Source of the DNA: Aquificales bacterium
Lineage (GTDB): Bacteria; Aquificota; Aquificia; Aquificales; Aquificaceae
Reading direction: 5' to 3'
Assembly: GCA_027037055.1 (NCBI GenBank)
Contig: JALWBR010000003.1
Coordinates: 1 to 43,023, forward strand
DNA length: 43,023 nt
The notes under the pieces are model-generated. The model saw only the letters and a program-made list of their open reading frames with translations, was not told where the DNA came from and ran no database searches. Numbering within the stretch: the first letter of the stretch is position 1; every line of letters starts with the position of its first letter. The translations under genes were made by a program, and so were the position numbers. This document shows, in pieces, positions 18,007-26,184 of the stretch.

Positions 18007-18035
18007 ATTGTGATGTTAATCCGACTTAATGTCAA
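18007..18035 (-). promoter_or_regulatory. TTGACA-17-CACAAT promoter of the PIN gene
   Basis: On the minus strand a perfect -35 TTGACA (18035-18030) and a 4-of-6 -10 CACAAT (18012-18007) are 17 bases apart. The -10 ends 8 bases before the PIN start codon, with no ribosome site between, so transcription would start at or beside the ATG. Confidence 0.5.
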
Positions 18036-18088
18036 GACGTGGAAAACCCTAATGTTGACAAAGGGATTATTTATGTCAGACATATAGC

Positions 18089-18116
18089 TTGACTAATAAA
18101 AAGAAAAGTTTAAAAT
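18089..18116 (+). promoter_or_regulatory. TTGACT-16-TAAAAT promoter plus strong ribosome site
   Basis: TTGACT (18089-18094) and TAAAAT (18111-18116) are 16 bases apart and match the housekeeping sigma consensus well. TAAGGAGG follows at 18121-18128, 7 bases before the ATG at 18136. This is one of the clearest promoter/ribosome-site combinations in the window. Confidence 0.6.
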
Positions 18117-18135
18117 CAAATAAGGAGGTAGTTCT

Positions 18136-18645
18136 ATGGGACATGTTATACCCGTCAGGGAATCCAGGAAGGGTATAAGGTTTATCCTCGGAAGGGTTAT
18201 ATACCCCAAGGCCGATCCGGGAAGAGCTGAGGTAAAAGTTATAAAGCCGGGAGAGGCCAAGGTTATAGTTGGAAGGAAGGGAGTTTATGTCCTTGATGAT
18301 GCCCTTGCGGAAGGGGCAATAAGGGAAGCTTGGAAGGAGTATCTCGGGAAGTATAAGGAACCGGGCATCAGGTCCGGGAAAGACATCATAGACCGCCCCG
18401 TGGAAGTCACGGAGAGCTTTCTGAGAGAGTTTTTGAAAAGAAAGGGCGTAGGAGAGCTTCTCGTGAGAGGTTTTATATCCTTCGGTGTTGAAGGTAGTAA
18501 TATTAGGGAGGTTCTTGAACTTGCCGAAAGATTTAAACACATTGACAAGGTGAAAAACGGCCGTGAGGTAGAAGCTCTTTACTTCGGTGAAGAGAAGAAG
18601 TCACGTTCGGAGATAAAAGTTTCAAGAAAGTACACGGGGTCCTGA
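18136..18645 (+). CDS. Unrecognised 169-residue protein beside the CRISPR array
   Basis: I do not recognise this protein. The first ~55 residues look beta-rich (GHVIPVRESRKGIRFILGRV, AEVKVIKPGEAKVIVGRKGVYVL), like a small barrel. The rest is mainly helical and charged ('AIREAWKEYLGKYKEPG', 'VTESFLREFLKRKGVGELLVRGF', 'IREVLELAERFKHIDKVKNGREVEALYF') and ends in a basic tail. There is no signal peptide or membrane segment, so it should be cytosolic and possibly binds nucleic acid. It has a strong promoter and ribosome site, and its codon choice looks richer in G and C than the AT-rich genes to its left. It lies between a PIN nuclease and the CRISPR array; a link to either is speculation. Confidence 0.6.
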   Translation: MGHVIPVRESRKGIRFILGRVIYPKADPGRAEVKVIKPGEAKVIVGRKGVYVLDDALAEGAIREAWKEYLGKYKEPGIRSGKDIIDRPVEVTESFLREFLKRKGVGELLVRGFISFGVEGSNIREVLELAERFKHIDKVKNGREVEALYFGEEKKSRSEIKVSRKYTGS

Positions 18646-18767
18646 ACATCGGAAATTTCGTAAGTTTCTTCTATCAGTTTCTTGAGCTTCGGACCCTCTC
18701 TACCGTTCAATCTGACATTTGTTACCTTGAAGAATGCATAACTTGAGAAAGTTCTAAGAGCAATATC
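18579..18767 (-). pseudogene. Open-frame remnant, protein-like, no proper start
   Basis: On the minus strand a 62-codon frame without ATG reads FFKVTNVRLNGREGPKLKK, then LIEETYEISDVQDPVYFLETF. Its charged, well-mixed composition looks like true protein rather than an antisense artefact. About 120 of its 189 bases lie outside any gene; the rest overlaps the end of the plus-strand gene at 18136. It is in the same frame as the fragment at 18789-18951, with two stop codons between. The two may be parts of one decayed gene. No family was recognised. Confidence 0.25.
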
Positions 18768-18788
18768 TTAACCGGTACAACAACCACT

Positions 18789-18951
18789 TCAATACGGTTC
18801 TACCTTCCCCTCTTCCAGTTCTTTAAGAGCCTTTAAGGAGGACTCGGACAGCTCCGCATCTCTTACTTTCGCAAGCCTGCCCTCATAGGGATAGGGTGGA
18901 ACCGCACCTTCAATCTTGAGTTCAAAGGGTATGCCCCCGTTCCTTACCACA
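18789..18951 (-). pseudogene. C-terminal gene fragment abutting the CRISPR array
   Basis: Directly after the last CRISPR repeat on the minus strand, a frame reads VVRNGGIPFELKIEGAV, then PPYPYEGRLAKVRDAEL, then SESSLKALKELEEGKVEPY and stop. It looks like the C-terminus of a small protein; the final amphipathic helix is loosely antitoxin-like. The frame is open through the last repeat, where an in-repeat ATG (18978-18980) could serve as a start, but no ribosome site is seen. Best read as a gene whose front was replaced by the array, or as a short orphan frame. Confidence 0.3.
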
Positions 18952-19434
18952 GTCGCAATCCCTTCTCTTCCTAAGGGCATTTCAACAGATTAGATCTCCG
19001 CTCGGAGCAGGAGCAAGCTCAGACTGGTCGCAATCCCTTCTCTTCCTAAGGGCATTTCAACAAAACGGGAGGATTTAGGCATGAGTAAAAAGAACAAGCT
19101 CGTCGCAATCCCTTCTCTTCCTAAGGGCATTTCAACAGCTTCCAAGTCACATTAGGAAAGAGCTTCTGCTATATGGCTGTCGCAATCCCTTCTCTTCCTA
19201 AGGGCATTTCAACTGGCAAGATGATCTGACCTACGAGGATCTCAGGAAGGAGTCGCAATCCCTTCTCTTCCTAAGGGCATTTCAACAGTCATGAGGGAAC
19301 ACAGGTTTGAATTTGAATTAGGTGAGTCGCAATCCCTTCTCTTCCTAAGGGCATTTCAACCAGACCGACAGTCATATAGGCAAGAGATAGAAAAGTACAG
19401 TCGCAATCCCTTCTCTTCCTAAGGGCATTTCAAC
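18952..19434 (-). CRISPR. CRISPR array, 7 identical 35-bp repeats and 6 spacers
   Basis: Repeats lie at 18952-18986, 19027-19061, 19102-19136, 19179-19213, 19252-19286, 19326-19360 and 19400-19434, all identical. Spacers are 40, 40, 42, 38, 39 and 39 bases. On the minus strand the unit starts GTTGAAATGC and ends GGATTGCGAC. The last eight bases ATTGCGAC match the form of the 5' handle that Cas6 leaves on crRNAs (ATTGAAAC-like; the same ATTGCGAC is known from Thermus type III-associated repeats). CCCTT and AAGGG inside the unit form a 5-bp stem. This sets transcription to the minus strand, with the leader at 19435 onward. No cas operon adjoins it. The perfect repeat at the far end suggests little decay. 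Confidence 0.97.
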
Positions 19435-19691
19435 CCTTCATTTTTTATTATTTTATATCAAAAACTTACAACATAGGAATGTGCATTTTTAAACCCGAAT
19501 TTCGGGAAATGCTTGGGAATCAACAGTTAGCATAAAATCTTTGTGTATCAAGGGTTTCGTGCGAAAAAGCGTATTCTTAAAACAATGTGCCTATATCACC
19601 TTAACTTAAACCTTTGATGTATCAATATATTAAAGAAACGGTAAATTGTCTTTATATGATATTGGTCATAATTTTAATTTCCTAAGGTTTA
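19435..19691 (-). promoter_or_regulatory. CRISPR leader region
   Basis: This 257-base gene-free stretch between argH and the array is strongly AT-rich next to the repeats. On the minus strand TATAAAAT lies about 15 bases before the first repeat and is a probable -10 for pre-crRNA transcription. A near-palindrome CCCGAA-T-TTCGGG lies at 19494-19506 and could be a binding site used in spacer acquisition or promoter control. No open frame of note is present. Confidence 0.6.
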
Positions 19692-21074
19692 TCAAGGACT
19701 TATCCCTTCCTCCCTTTTTGCGATTTCAATGTAGTTGAGTATGCTTTCCTTTGATGTGCCTCCGAAGGAAGTTCTTCTATCCGCGACTTTTTGCGGAGAA
19801 AGTATCTCAAATATGTCTTCGGAGAATGCGGGAGAGAAATTCTTAAACTCTTCAAGGGAAAGCTCTTCAAGTCTTTTATGTTCCTTAATAACATACATGG
19901 CTATATTCCCTGCTATTGCGTGGGCTTCCCTGAAGGGGATTCCTTTACCGACGAGGTAGTTTGCCACATCGGTTATAAGCAAAAGGTTGCCCGCTTCCTT
20001 GCTTACCCTTTCTTCATTTATTTCCATTCCTTCAATTATCTTTATTACTGCAAAGATGGAGCTTTTTAATGTATCAGAGCTGTCAAAGAGGGGTTCTTTA
20101 TCTTCTTGCAAATCTCTGTTGTAGGCGGAAGGCAGACCTTTTAAAACCGTCATTAAATTCAAGAGGTTGCCGTAAAGCCTTCCTGTTTTTCCTCTCACAA
20201 GTTCAAGTACATCCGGATTCTTCTTTTGGGGCATTATTGAACTGCCCGTACATAATCTGTCCGGAAGATTTATAAAGGAAAACTCCTCCGATGCCCATAT
20301 AATCAGGTCTTCCGCAAGTCTTGATAAATGCATACCGGTTACCGCACATGCATAAAGGAAATCAAGTATAAAATCTCTGTCCGATGTCGCATACATTGAA
20401 TTCCTTGTTATTTTTGAAAAGTTAAGTTCATCAGCTGTAAGATAGCGATCTATAGGAAAATCAATACCGCTTACAGCTCCCGAGCCGAGGGGCATACTAT
20501 CGGATACCACATAGGCATTGGAGAATCTAAGAGAATCATATAAGAAAGCTTCTCTAAAGCTTAGAAAGTACAAGGAAACTCTTATAGGTTGGGCTTTTTG
20601 AAGATGCGTGTATGAAGGCATAACAACATCTACATATTTTTCCGCCTTTTTAATAAGCTCTATTCTCAACCTTCTTAAAAGGTCCTTTATTTCTTTTATA
20701 TTCTCTTTTATATAAAGCTTAACATCTGTTGCTACCTGATCATTTCTTGATCTTGCGGTATGTATCTTGCCCCCTGCCTTACCTATTCTATTTATAAGCT
20801 CCGCCTCTATATTCATGTGTACATCCTCATATTCCTTTTTCCAGTTAATCTTTCCTTCCTTTATATCTCTTTCTATCTCTTCCAAAGCTTTAAAGATATT
20901 TTTAAACTCTTCCTCCTTAAGTACACCCGCCTTATACAGCGCCTTTGCGTGGGCTTTGTTTTGTATGATATCGTAGATGGCGAGTCTTTTATCAAAGCTT
21001 ACGGATTCCGTAAACTCTTCAACAAATTTGTCAGTTTCCTCGGAAAATCTGCCTTCCCAAGCCTTCTTAAACAT
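19692..21074 (-). CDS. argH: Argininosuccinate lyase
   Basis: ArgH splits argininosuccinate into arginine and fumarate, the last step of arginine synthesis. The 460 residues contain 'WEGRFSEETDKFVEEFTESVSFD', 'EDVHMNIEAEL', 'TARSRNDQVATD', 'MPSYTHLQKAQPI', and the fumarase/aspartase superfamily signature GSSIMPQKKNPDVLELVRG with the catalytic Ser in its flexible loop. The length is normal. The start lies 21 bases after the copA stop. TATAAT ends 12 bases upstream of the ATG and there is no ribosome site. argB is about 9 kb away, so the pathway is not in an operon. Confidence 0.97.
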   Translation of the reverse strand: MFKKAWEGRFSEETDKFVEEFTESVSFDKRLAIYDIIQNKAHAKALYKAGVLKEEEFKNIFKALEEIERDIKEGKINWKKEYEDVHMNIEAELINRIGKAGGKIHTARSRNDQVATDVKLYIKENIKEIKDLLRRLRIELIKKAEKYVDVVMPSYTHLQKAQPIRVSLYFLSFREAFLYDSLRFSNAYVVSDSMPLGSGAVSGIDFPIDRYLTADELNFSKITRNSMYATSDRDFILDFLYACAVTGMHLSRLAEDLIIWASEEFSFINLPDRLCTGSSIMPQKKNPDVLELVRGKTGRLYGNLLNLMTVLKGLPSAYNRDLQEDKEPLFDSSDTLKSSIFAVIKIIEGMEINEERVSKEAGNLLLITDVANYLVGKGIPFREAHAIAGNIAMYVIKEHKRLEELSLEEFKNFSPAFSEDIFEILSPQKVADRRTSFGGTSKESILNYIEIAKREEGISP

Positions 21075-21095
21075 AGGACTGTAAGGATTATAACA

Positions 21096-23141
21096 TCACT
21101 TTCTTATAGAGTTTATAACAACGCTGAGGGATGACAAAGCCATCATCATACCTGCAATCTCTGGTTTTATCACAAGCCCCGCCCATGATAGAAATCCCCC
21201 AGCGAGGGGAATGGCAAGCACGTTATAAACAAAAGCCCACATAAGGTTTTGTTTTATCCTTGCGTAGGTTTTATCGGAGTGGGCAATAAGGTAAGGGATT
21301 GTTTTAATTCCCTCAAGTAAGATAACATCACCCACCCTTTTTGCTATATCTGCACCTTCGGCTACCGCTATTGAAACATCCGCCTTTGCAAGGGCGAGAG
21401 CATCATTTATACCATCACCCACCATTGCCACCTTATGACCCCTTCTCTGGAACAGCTCTGTTATCCTTAGTTTGTCTTCCGGTTTACTGTCAGCGTATAT
21501 TTCATCTATTCCCAGCTCCTTTCCCACCTTCATAGCTTGCACCCTTGAATCACCCGTTAAAAGGACCGTTTTTATACCCCTATTCTTTATAGAAGAGACA
21601 ACCTCCTTAGCTTCTTCTCTTATCTTATCTTTAAGATAAAAAATTACGAAAGGTTTTTCTTCGGTTCCTACACCCACGGTTATGTAGCCGTCCTTATTTT
21701 CAATACCCCACTTTGAAACACTCGTTGCTATATAATCTCCGCACTTTACTCCAAATCCCTTTATTTCTTTACAGTTTTTTAAAGGGGAAGCATCCTTAAC
21801 CCTTTCTTTGCAGAATTCATATATTGCTTTTGCAATGGGATGATTTGATGTGCTTTCTATTGAAAGGGCAATTCCGAGTCCCTTTTCATCAAATACATCA
21901 ACCTTTTCAACAGACATTTTACCCTCCGTTAAGGTTCCTGTTTTGTCAAATATGAATATGTCAACGAAGGGCATCTTTTCAAATACAGAGGTGTCTCTTA
22001 TAATCACACCCTTCTTAAGAGCCCTACTTACACCGGAAGTTATAGCAAGGGGTGTGGCTATACCAAGTGCACACGGACAAGAAACAACAAGTATTGATAG
22101 GGTAAACTGAATACTTTTGTATATATCACCTGATACTAAGAACCAGAACATAAATGTAAAGAAGGAGAACAGTATAACACCTTCCACGAAGTAGGTTGAT
22201 ACCTTGTCCACAAGCCTTTGAATTTTGGGTTTTTTTGAAAAGGTTGAAGCCACTGCCTTTGACAATTGAAAGGCATAACTTTCCTTAAAGGGCTTTTCAA
22301 CCTCTATAAGTACTTTACCTCCCTCCAATATAGAACCAGAAATTACTCTATCTCCCTTGCTTTTATGAACAGGTATTCCTTCACCTGTTACTATACTTTC
22401 ATTGATGTATGCATCACCTTCAACTATTACACCGTCCACAGGACAAAGATTCCCGCTTTTCAGTTCCAGGATATCTCCCTTTCTTATGCTGTTTATATTC
22501 ACATATTCCTCCTTCCCGTTTCTTATTACTTTGAAGTCCTCAACCGTAAGATGGGCTATGGAAAACAGATCTCTTAATGCCCTGTTTTTTATTTTTTCCT
22601 CAATAAACTTTCCGAGCTTTACAAAGGTGATTATGAAAACTGGCGTCTCAAAAAAGGGGGTACTTTCAATTATATGAAGGAAGGCAAGAATACTGTATAT
22701 ATAGGCACCTGTTGTACCTACGGATACAAGAACCTCCATATTGCCCACGCCTTCTTTAAGAGCTTTGAAGGCTTTGAGGTAAAATCCGTAACCGCCTATA
22801 ATTTGGACAAAGGTTGATAAGAGGAGCTGTATATACAAGGATCCAGGAAAGGACAGAAACATATCCGCTATAAAATAGGCGGATGCAATAATGCAAAAGA
22901 TAAGTATATACTCCTCTCTTATCCTGCTTTTTAAATCCCTCTTTACCCTATAGCCGAGCTTTTCTATCTCCCTTGTTATCTCCTCTTCACTGACAAGAAA
23001 CTCATTAAACTCTATCTCCGCCTGCTTCAGTGTAAAAGACACCTTTATATTCTCAACACCTTCAACCTTTGATATATGTTTCTCTATAACCTTCGCGCAG
23101 TTGACACATGTCATATCCTCTATCTTCAGAACCTTTCTCAT
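21096..23141 (-). CDS. copA: Copper-exporting P-type ATPase (P1B-1)
   Basis: The 681-residue protein has one N-terminal heavy-metal domain (MTCVNC, Cys12 and Cys15) and eight predicted membrane helices. It has the ion-binding CPC in 'VVSCPCALGIATPLAITSG', the phosphorylation site DKTGTLTEG, the nucleotide-domain 'SNHPIAKAI', and 'MVGDGINDALALAKADV'. The later helices carry the YN ('FVYNVLAIPLA') and MxxSS ('MMALSSLSVV') motifs that define Cu(I) pumps. It should expel Cu(I) from the cytoplasm. The length is shorter than two-domain CopA proteins but normal for the single-domain type. No CopZ chaperone gene is adjacent. Confidence 0.93.
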   Translation of the reverse strand: MRKVLKIEDMTCVNCAKVIEKHISKVEGVENIKVSFTLKQAEIEFNEFLVSEEEITREIEKLGYRVKRDLKSRIREEYILIFCIIASAYFIADMFLSFPGSLYIQLLLSTFVQIIGGYGFYLKAFKALKEGVGNMEVLVSVGTTGAYIYSILAFLHIIESTPFFETPVFIITFVKLGKFIEEKIKNRALRDLFSIAHLTVEDFKVIRNGKEEYVNINSIRKGDILELKSGNLCPVDGVIVEGDAYINESIVTGEGIPVHKSKGDRVISGSILEGGKVLIEVEKPFKESYAFQLSKAVASTFSKKPKIQRLVDKVSTYFVEGVILFSFFTFMFWFLVSGDIYKSIQFTLSILVVSCPCALGIATPLAITSGVSRALKKGVIIRDTSVFEKMPFVDIFIFDKTGTLTEGKMSVEKVDVFDEKGLGIALSIESTSNHPIAKAIYEFCKERVKDASPLKNCKEIKGFGVKCGDYIATSVSKWGIENKDGYITVGVGTEEKPFVIFYLKDKIREEAKEVVSSIKNRGIKTVLLTGDSRVQAMKVGKELGIDEIYADSKPEDKLRITELFQRRGHKVAMVGDGINDALALAKADVSIAVAEGADIAKRVGDVILLEGIKTIPYLIAHSDKTYARIKQNLMWAFVYNVLAIPLAGGFLSWAGLVIKPEIAGMMMALSSLSVVINSIRK

Positions 23142-23195
23142 ATTCCAATATTTACTGCATAAGCGATGTTAAAACAATATTTAATTTGAAATGTT

Positions 23196-24083
23196 TTACA
23201 AAACAAATAAACGTGCATCTTTTGTTTGAAATTCAGTATCCTTTTCAAGGGCTTTAACATTTATATAACCGAGCGCTAGGGGTGATAAAGGACTTACGGA
23301 AGTTATTATTCCCACCTTCTCACCGTTATATAATATGTCCTCATTTTCCGTTACCCTTCCCTCCGTTCTAAGTAATACAAGTTTACGGGGCAGTCTTCCT
23401 TTGTAATAAACCCGTGCTATAGCCTCCTGTCCTGTATAACACCCCTTAGTAAAGCTTATGGCATATTTTTCAACACCTGCCTCAAGGGGTGAAAAGCCTT
23501 CTCTTAACTCCTTATGTATAGCAGGAATCCTTCTTTTTATCCTTATATCTTCGTATTCTTCTTGCGTTACCCTATCACCTTTTATATCTTTCTCTTCTAT
23601 CTTTCCTATGATATCAAAACCTATCTCCCTTAACCTAATGGTGTTATTAGCTACCACAATATTGTCTTTAACTACAAAGGTACCCTCTTCCGGAACCGTA
23701 CCTACAAGTTCGCGGACTAACTCCTCTGCACCTTCTCCCCAGACAAAATAGTGATTGTTGGATTCGGTAACATCTTCAAAGATTACACGCATTGAAAGTT
23801 TTAATTTGTTCAACAATTCAATAATCTTATTAGCGGAACAATCGGAATCAAGAAGATAACCGTTACCCATATTGAAGACGAAGAACTCTTCCATCGGTGT
23901 GCCATTTTGTTTAAGCATCAGATTGTAGTTAAAATGTCCCTCCTTAAGATTTAATATGTCGTTGGTCAATATGCCGTTTAGGAAGGCGGTGTCCTCCCTA
24001 TTTCCCTTCATACCCTTCAGCTTTATCCTCAGCTCCTCACCTTTTACCAGTATCTTGGATCTGTTAAGCTTTAAAAATTTCAT
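23196..24083 (-). CDS. ygfZ: YgfZ/GcvT-family folate-binding protein (Fe-S cluster assembly)
   Basis: The 295-residue protein has the YgfZ signature KGCYTGQEAIARVYYKGRLPR with its conserved cysteine, plus 'GFDIIG' and 'GVITS'-like C-terminal elements ('VGIITSVSPLSPLALGYI'). YgfZ uses folate to help repair or mature certain Fe-S enzymes. It lacks the glycine-cleavage features of the true GcvT at 12898-13926. The ATG at 24083 is preceded by TATACT ending 7 bases upstream, with no ribosome site. It is divergent from the NtrC-type regulator. Confidence 0.9.
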   Translation of the reverse strand: MKFLKLNRSKILVKGEELRIKLKGMKGNREDTAFLNGILTNDILNLKEGHFNYNLMLKQNGTPMEEFFVFNMGNGYLLDSDCSANKIIELLNKLKLSMRVIFEDVTESNNHYFVWGEGAEELVRELVGTVPEEGTFVVKDNIVVANNTIRLREIGFDIIGKIEEKDIKGDRVTQEEYEDIRIKRRIPAIHKELREGFSPLEAGVEKYAISFTKGCYTGQEAIARVYYKGRLPRKLVLLRTEGRVTENEDILYNGEKVGIITSVSPLSPLALGYINVKALEKDTEFQTKDARLFVL

Positions 24084-24090
24084 CGCGTGC

Positions 24091-24096
24091 AGTATA
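24091..24096 (-). promoter_or_regulatory. -10 box (TATACT) 7 bases before the ygfZ start
   Basis: On the minus strand TATACT is followed by GCACGCG and ATG. A weak TTGCAC lies 17 bases upstream of the box as a possible -35. No ribosome site is present, so a leaderless message is expected. Confidence 0.5.
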
Positions 24097-24136
24097 AGTT
24101 ATAAGGGGTTAAGGTGCAATATTCTAAATCATAAGG

Positions 24137-24142
24137 TATTTT
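24137..24142 (+). promoter_or_regulatory. -10-like box (TATTTT) 7 bases before the NtrC-type gene
   Basis: TATTTT at 24137-24142 is followed by ATAAATT and ATG at 24150. No ribosome site is present. It lies back to back with the ygfZ promoter in a 66-base divergent gap. Confidence 0.35.
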
Positions 24143-24149
24143 ATAAATT

Positions 24150-25487
24150 ATGTCGGGAAGGGTACTTATAGTTGACGATGAAGAAGGTATAAGGGCTTCA
24201 CTCAAGGAGATACTTGAAGAGGAAGATTTTAAGTCCTCCTTTGCATCAACACTTAAAGAGGCGGAAGAGAAGCTTAAGAATGAAAACTTTCATGTTGTTC
24301 TTCTTGATGTATGGATGCCAGACGGTGACGGTATAGAGTTTATTGATAAAGTAAAGAGTTTGTCTCCTTATTCAGCGATAGTTACCATAACAGGACATGG
24401 TAATGTTGATATGGCTGTAAAGGCAATAAAAAAGGGGGCTTATGATTTTATAGAAAAACCTTTTTCTGTTGACAGAATATTGTTAACAATCAAACACGCC
24501 TATGAGGATACTCTCAGGAAAAGGAAGGATTATGCGGAAAGGGAAAAGTATGAACTAATAGGCAACAGTAAAAAGATTCTTGAGATCAAAAAATTAATAC
24601 CCGTTGTTGCCAAAACGGATGCACCCGTTCTTATACTCGGTGAAAGCGGTACTGGTAAGGAGCTTGTTGCAAGACTTATTCACCTTTACTCAAATAGAAA
24701 GGACGGACCCTTCGTTGATGTTAACTGTGCATCCATACCCGATGATCTTGTTGAATCGGAACTCTTCGGTTATGAAAGGGGTGCTTTTACGGGGGCGGTA
24801 TCAAGAAAGATAGGAAAATTTGAGCTTGCGGATAAGGGTACCCTCTTCTTAGATGAGATAGGTGATATGAGTATGAAGGCTCAGGCAAAACTGCTTAGGG
24901 CTATTGAAACAAAGACATTTACAAGACTCGGTGGTACCCAAACGGTTGAGGTTGACATAAGGCTTATATCCGCATCAAACAAGGATTTAAGAAACGCCTC
25001 AAACTTTAGGGAAGATCTGTTTTATAGAATTTCCGTGGTAACCATAGAGTTACCGCCTTTAAGGGAAAGGGGAGAAGACATATTACTTCTTGCCCAGCAT
25101 TTCTTGGATAAATACTGCACAGAGTACAAAAAACCGCCTAAGTATCTCTCGGAAGAGGTTAAGGATATGTTCTTAAAACATTCTTGGAAAGGAAATGTAA
25201 GGGAACTTAAAAATCTTATTGAAAGGCTTGTAATTCTTGTTGATGATGAGGAAATAAAGCCGGAACATATAAGTACAGCTGGAAGGGATGTAACAACCGT
25301 TGAACATCTATTTGAGATAAATAATTTGAAAGAGGCAAAAAAGGAATTTGAAAAGGAATATATCTTGTATCATCTTTCAAAAAACAATTATGATATAAGA
25401 AAAACCGCTGAAAAGCTGGGTATAGATTTATCAAATCTTTATAAGAAGATTAAAAGCTATGGCATTAAGATAAAAGGGAAAGATTAG
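24150..25487 (+). CDS. NtrC-family sigma-54-dependent response regulator
   Basis: The 445-residue protein has three parts. The receiver domain (1-120) has the phospho-acceptor Asp53 (LLDVWMPDGDG) and the lysine in IEKPF. The AAA+ domain has Walker A GESGTGKE (164-171), the sigma-54 contact loop GAFTGA (211-216), Walker B LFLDEIGD and the arginine finger region. The C-terminal Fis-type helix-turn-helix is 'NYDIRKTAEKLGIDLSNLYKKIKSYGI'. It should activate sigma-54 promoters when phosphorylated; the closest known layout is NtrX/NtrC. No partner histidine kinase is adjacent, so the signal is unknown. Its end overlaps the convergent rsmE by 23 bases. Confidence 0.95.
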   Translation: MSGRVLIVDDEEGIRASLKEILEEEDFKSSFASTLKEAEEKLKNENFHVVLLDVWMPDGDGIEFIDKVKSLSPYSAIVTITGHGNVDMAVKAIKKGAYDFIEKPFSVDRILLTIKHAYEDTLRKRKDYAEREKYELIGNSKKILEIKKLIPVVAKTDAPVLILGESGTGKELVARLIHLYSNRKDGPFVDVNCASIPDDLVESELFGYERGAFTGAVSRKIGKFELADKGTLFLDEIGDMSMKAQAKLLRAIETKTFTRLGGTQTVEVDIRLISASNKDLRNASNFREDLFYRISVVTIELPPLRERGEDILLLAQHFLDKYCTEYKKPPKYLSEEVKDMFLKHSWKGNVRELKNLIERLVILVDDEEIKPEHISTAGRDVTTVEHLFEINNLKEAKKEFEKEYILYHLSKNNYDIRKTAEKLGIDLSNLYKKIKSYGIKIKGKD

Positions 25488-26160
25488 AGAAAATTCCTCC
25501 TGCAACTGCAACAGCTGTTTCAACCCTGAAGATATAAGGTTTCAATTTTATGGGGGTAAATCCCTTTTCCTTCAGTATTTTAATCTCCTCCTCAGAAAAG
25601 CCCCCCTCTGGACCTATGGCAACGGTAAATTCGTTAAAATCTTTAAAGTCTCTGAGTGACACAGGTATGCCCCTGCTGTCCATAACTATACCTTTACCCT
25701 TAACTTCAGCAGTATATATATCAACGGGATCCAGTATCTCAAGGGGGACAGGTCTTCCCGCCTGCTTGGAAGACTCTTTTACAATATTTTTCCACCTTTC
25801 CCTTTTCCTCTCAATAATATTCTTGTTATGAAAGCTCCTTGAGGTAATAACTGGTCTGAGTGTTGAAAAGCCTGTTTCATTGGCAAATCTTAGGATATCA
25901 TCCATTACTCCTATATCCACTGGAACAGCTACAAGTAAATGGAGTATGCAAGTGCTTTCCTTCGTTTTCAGCTCTTCCAAGATTTTGACAAGTATATTAC
26001 CCTTTTCCTCTTTGTAGAATTGACATTTGTATGCCTTGCTGTTGTAGAATACGATAAATTCCTCTTTCTTTTGAATTCTCCGAACCTTATAATGCTTGAC
26101 TTCCTTTCCAGATAAGATTAATATATTTCCTATACGATCGGAAGCAAAAAAAGAATACAT
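25465..26160 (-). CDS. rsmE: 16S rRNA m3U1498 methyltransferase RsmE
   Basis: RsmE methylates N3 of U1498 in 16S rRNA using SAM. The 231 residues have an N-terminal PUA-like part (MYSFFASD...GKEVKHYKVRRIQKKEEFIVF) and a SPOUT-knot C-terminus with 'AIGPEGGFSEEEI' and 'LKPYIFRVETAVAVAGGI', matching the family's 'LGPRILRaETA' signature. The length is normal. The start codon lies only 7 bases after a GC hairpin downstream of hup and has no ribosome site, so its expression probably depends on readthrough of that hairpin. Confidence 0.93.
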   Translation of the reverse strand: MYSFFASDRIGNILILSGKEVKHYKVRRIQKKEEFIVFYNSKAYKCQFYKEEKGNILVKILEELKTKESTCILHLLVAVPVDIGVMDDILRFANETGFSTLRPVITSRSFHNKNIIERKRERWKNIVKESSKQAGRPVPLEILDPVDIYTAEVKGKGIVMDSRGIPVSLRDFKDFNEFTVAIGPEGGFSEEEIKILKEKGFTPIKLKPYIFRVETAVAVAGGIFSNLSLLS

Positions 26161-26167
26161 AAATAGA

Positions 26168-26184
26168 GGGGGGAATTTCCCCCC
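26168..26184 (-). terminator. G6/C6 hairpin between hup and rsmE
   Basis: On the minus strand GGGGGG-AAATT-CCCCCC forms a 6-bp GC stem 8 bases after the hup stop, followed by TCTATTTAT. The T-run is interrupted, so termination is probably partial. The rsmE ATG starts 7 bases after the stem, so the hairpin could also mask that start. Confidence 0.65.
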
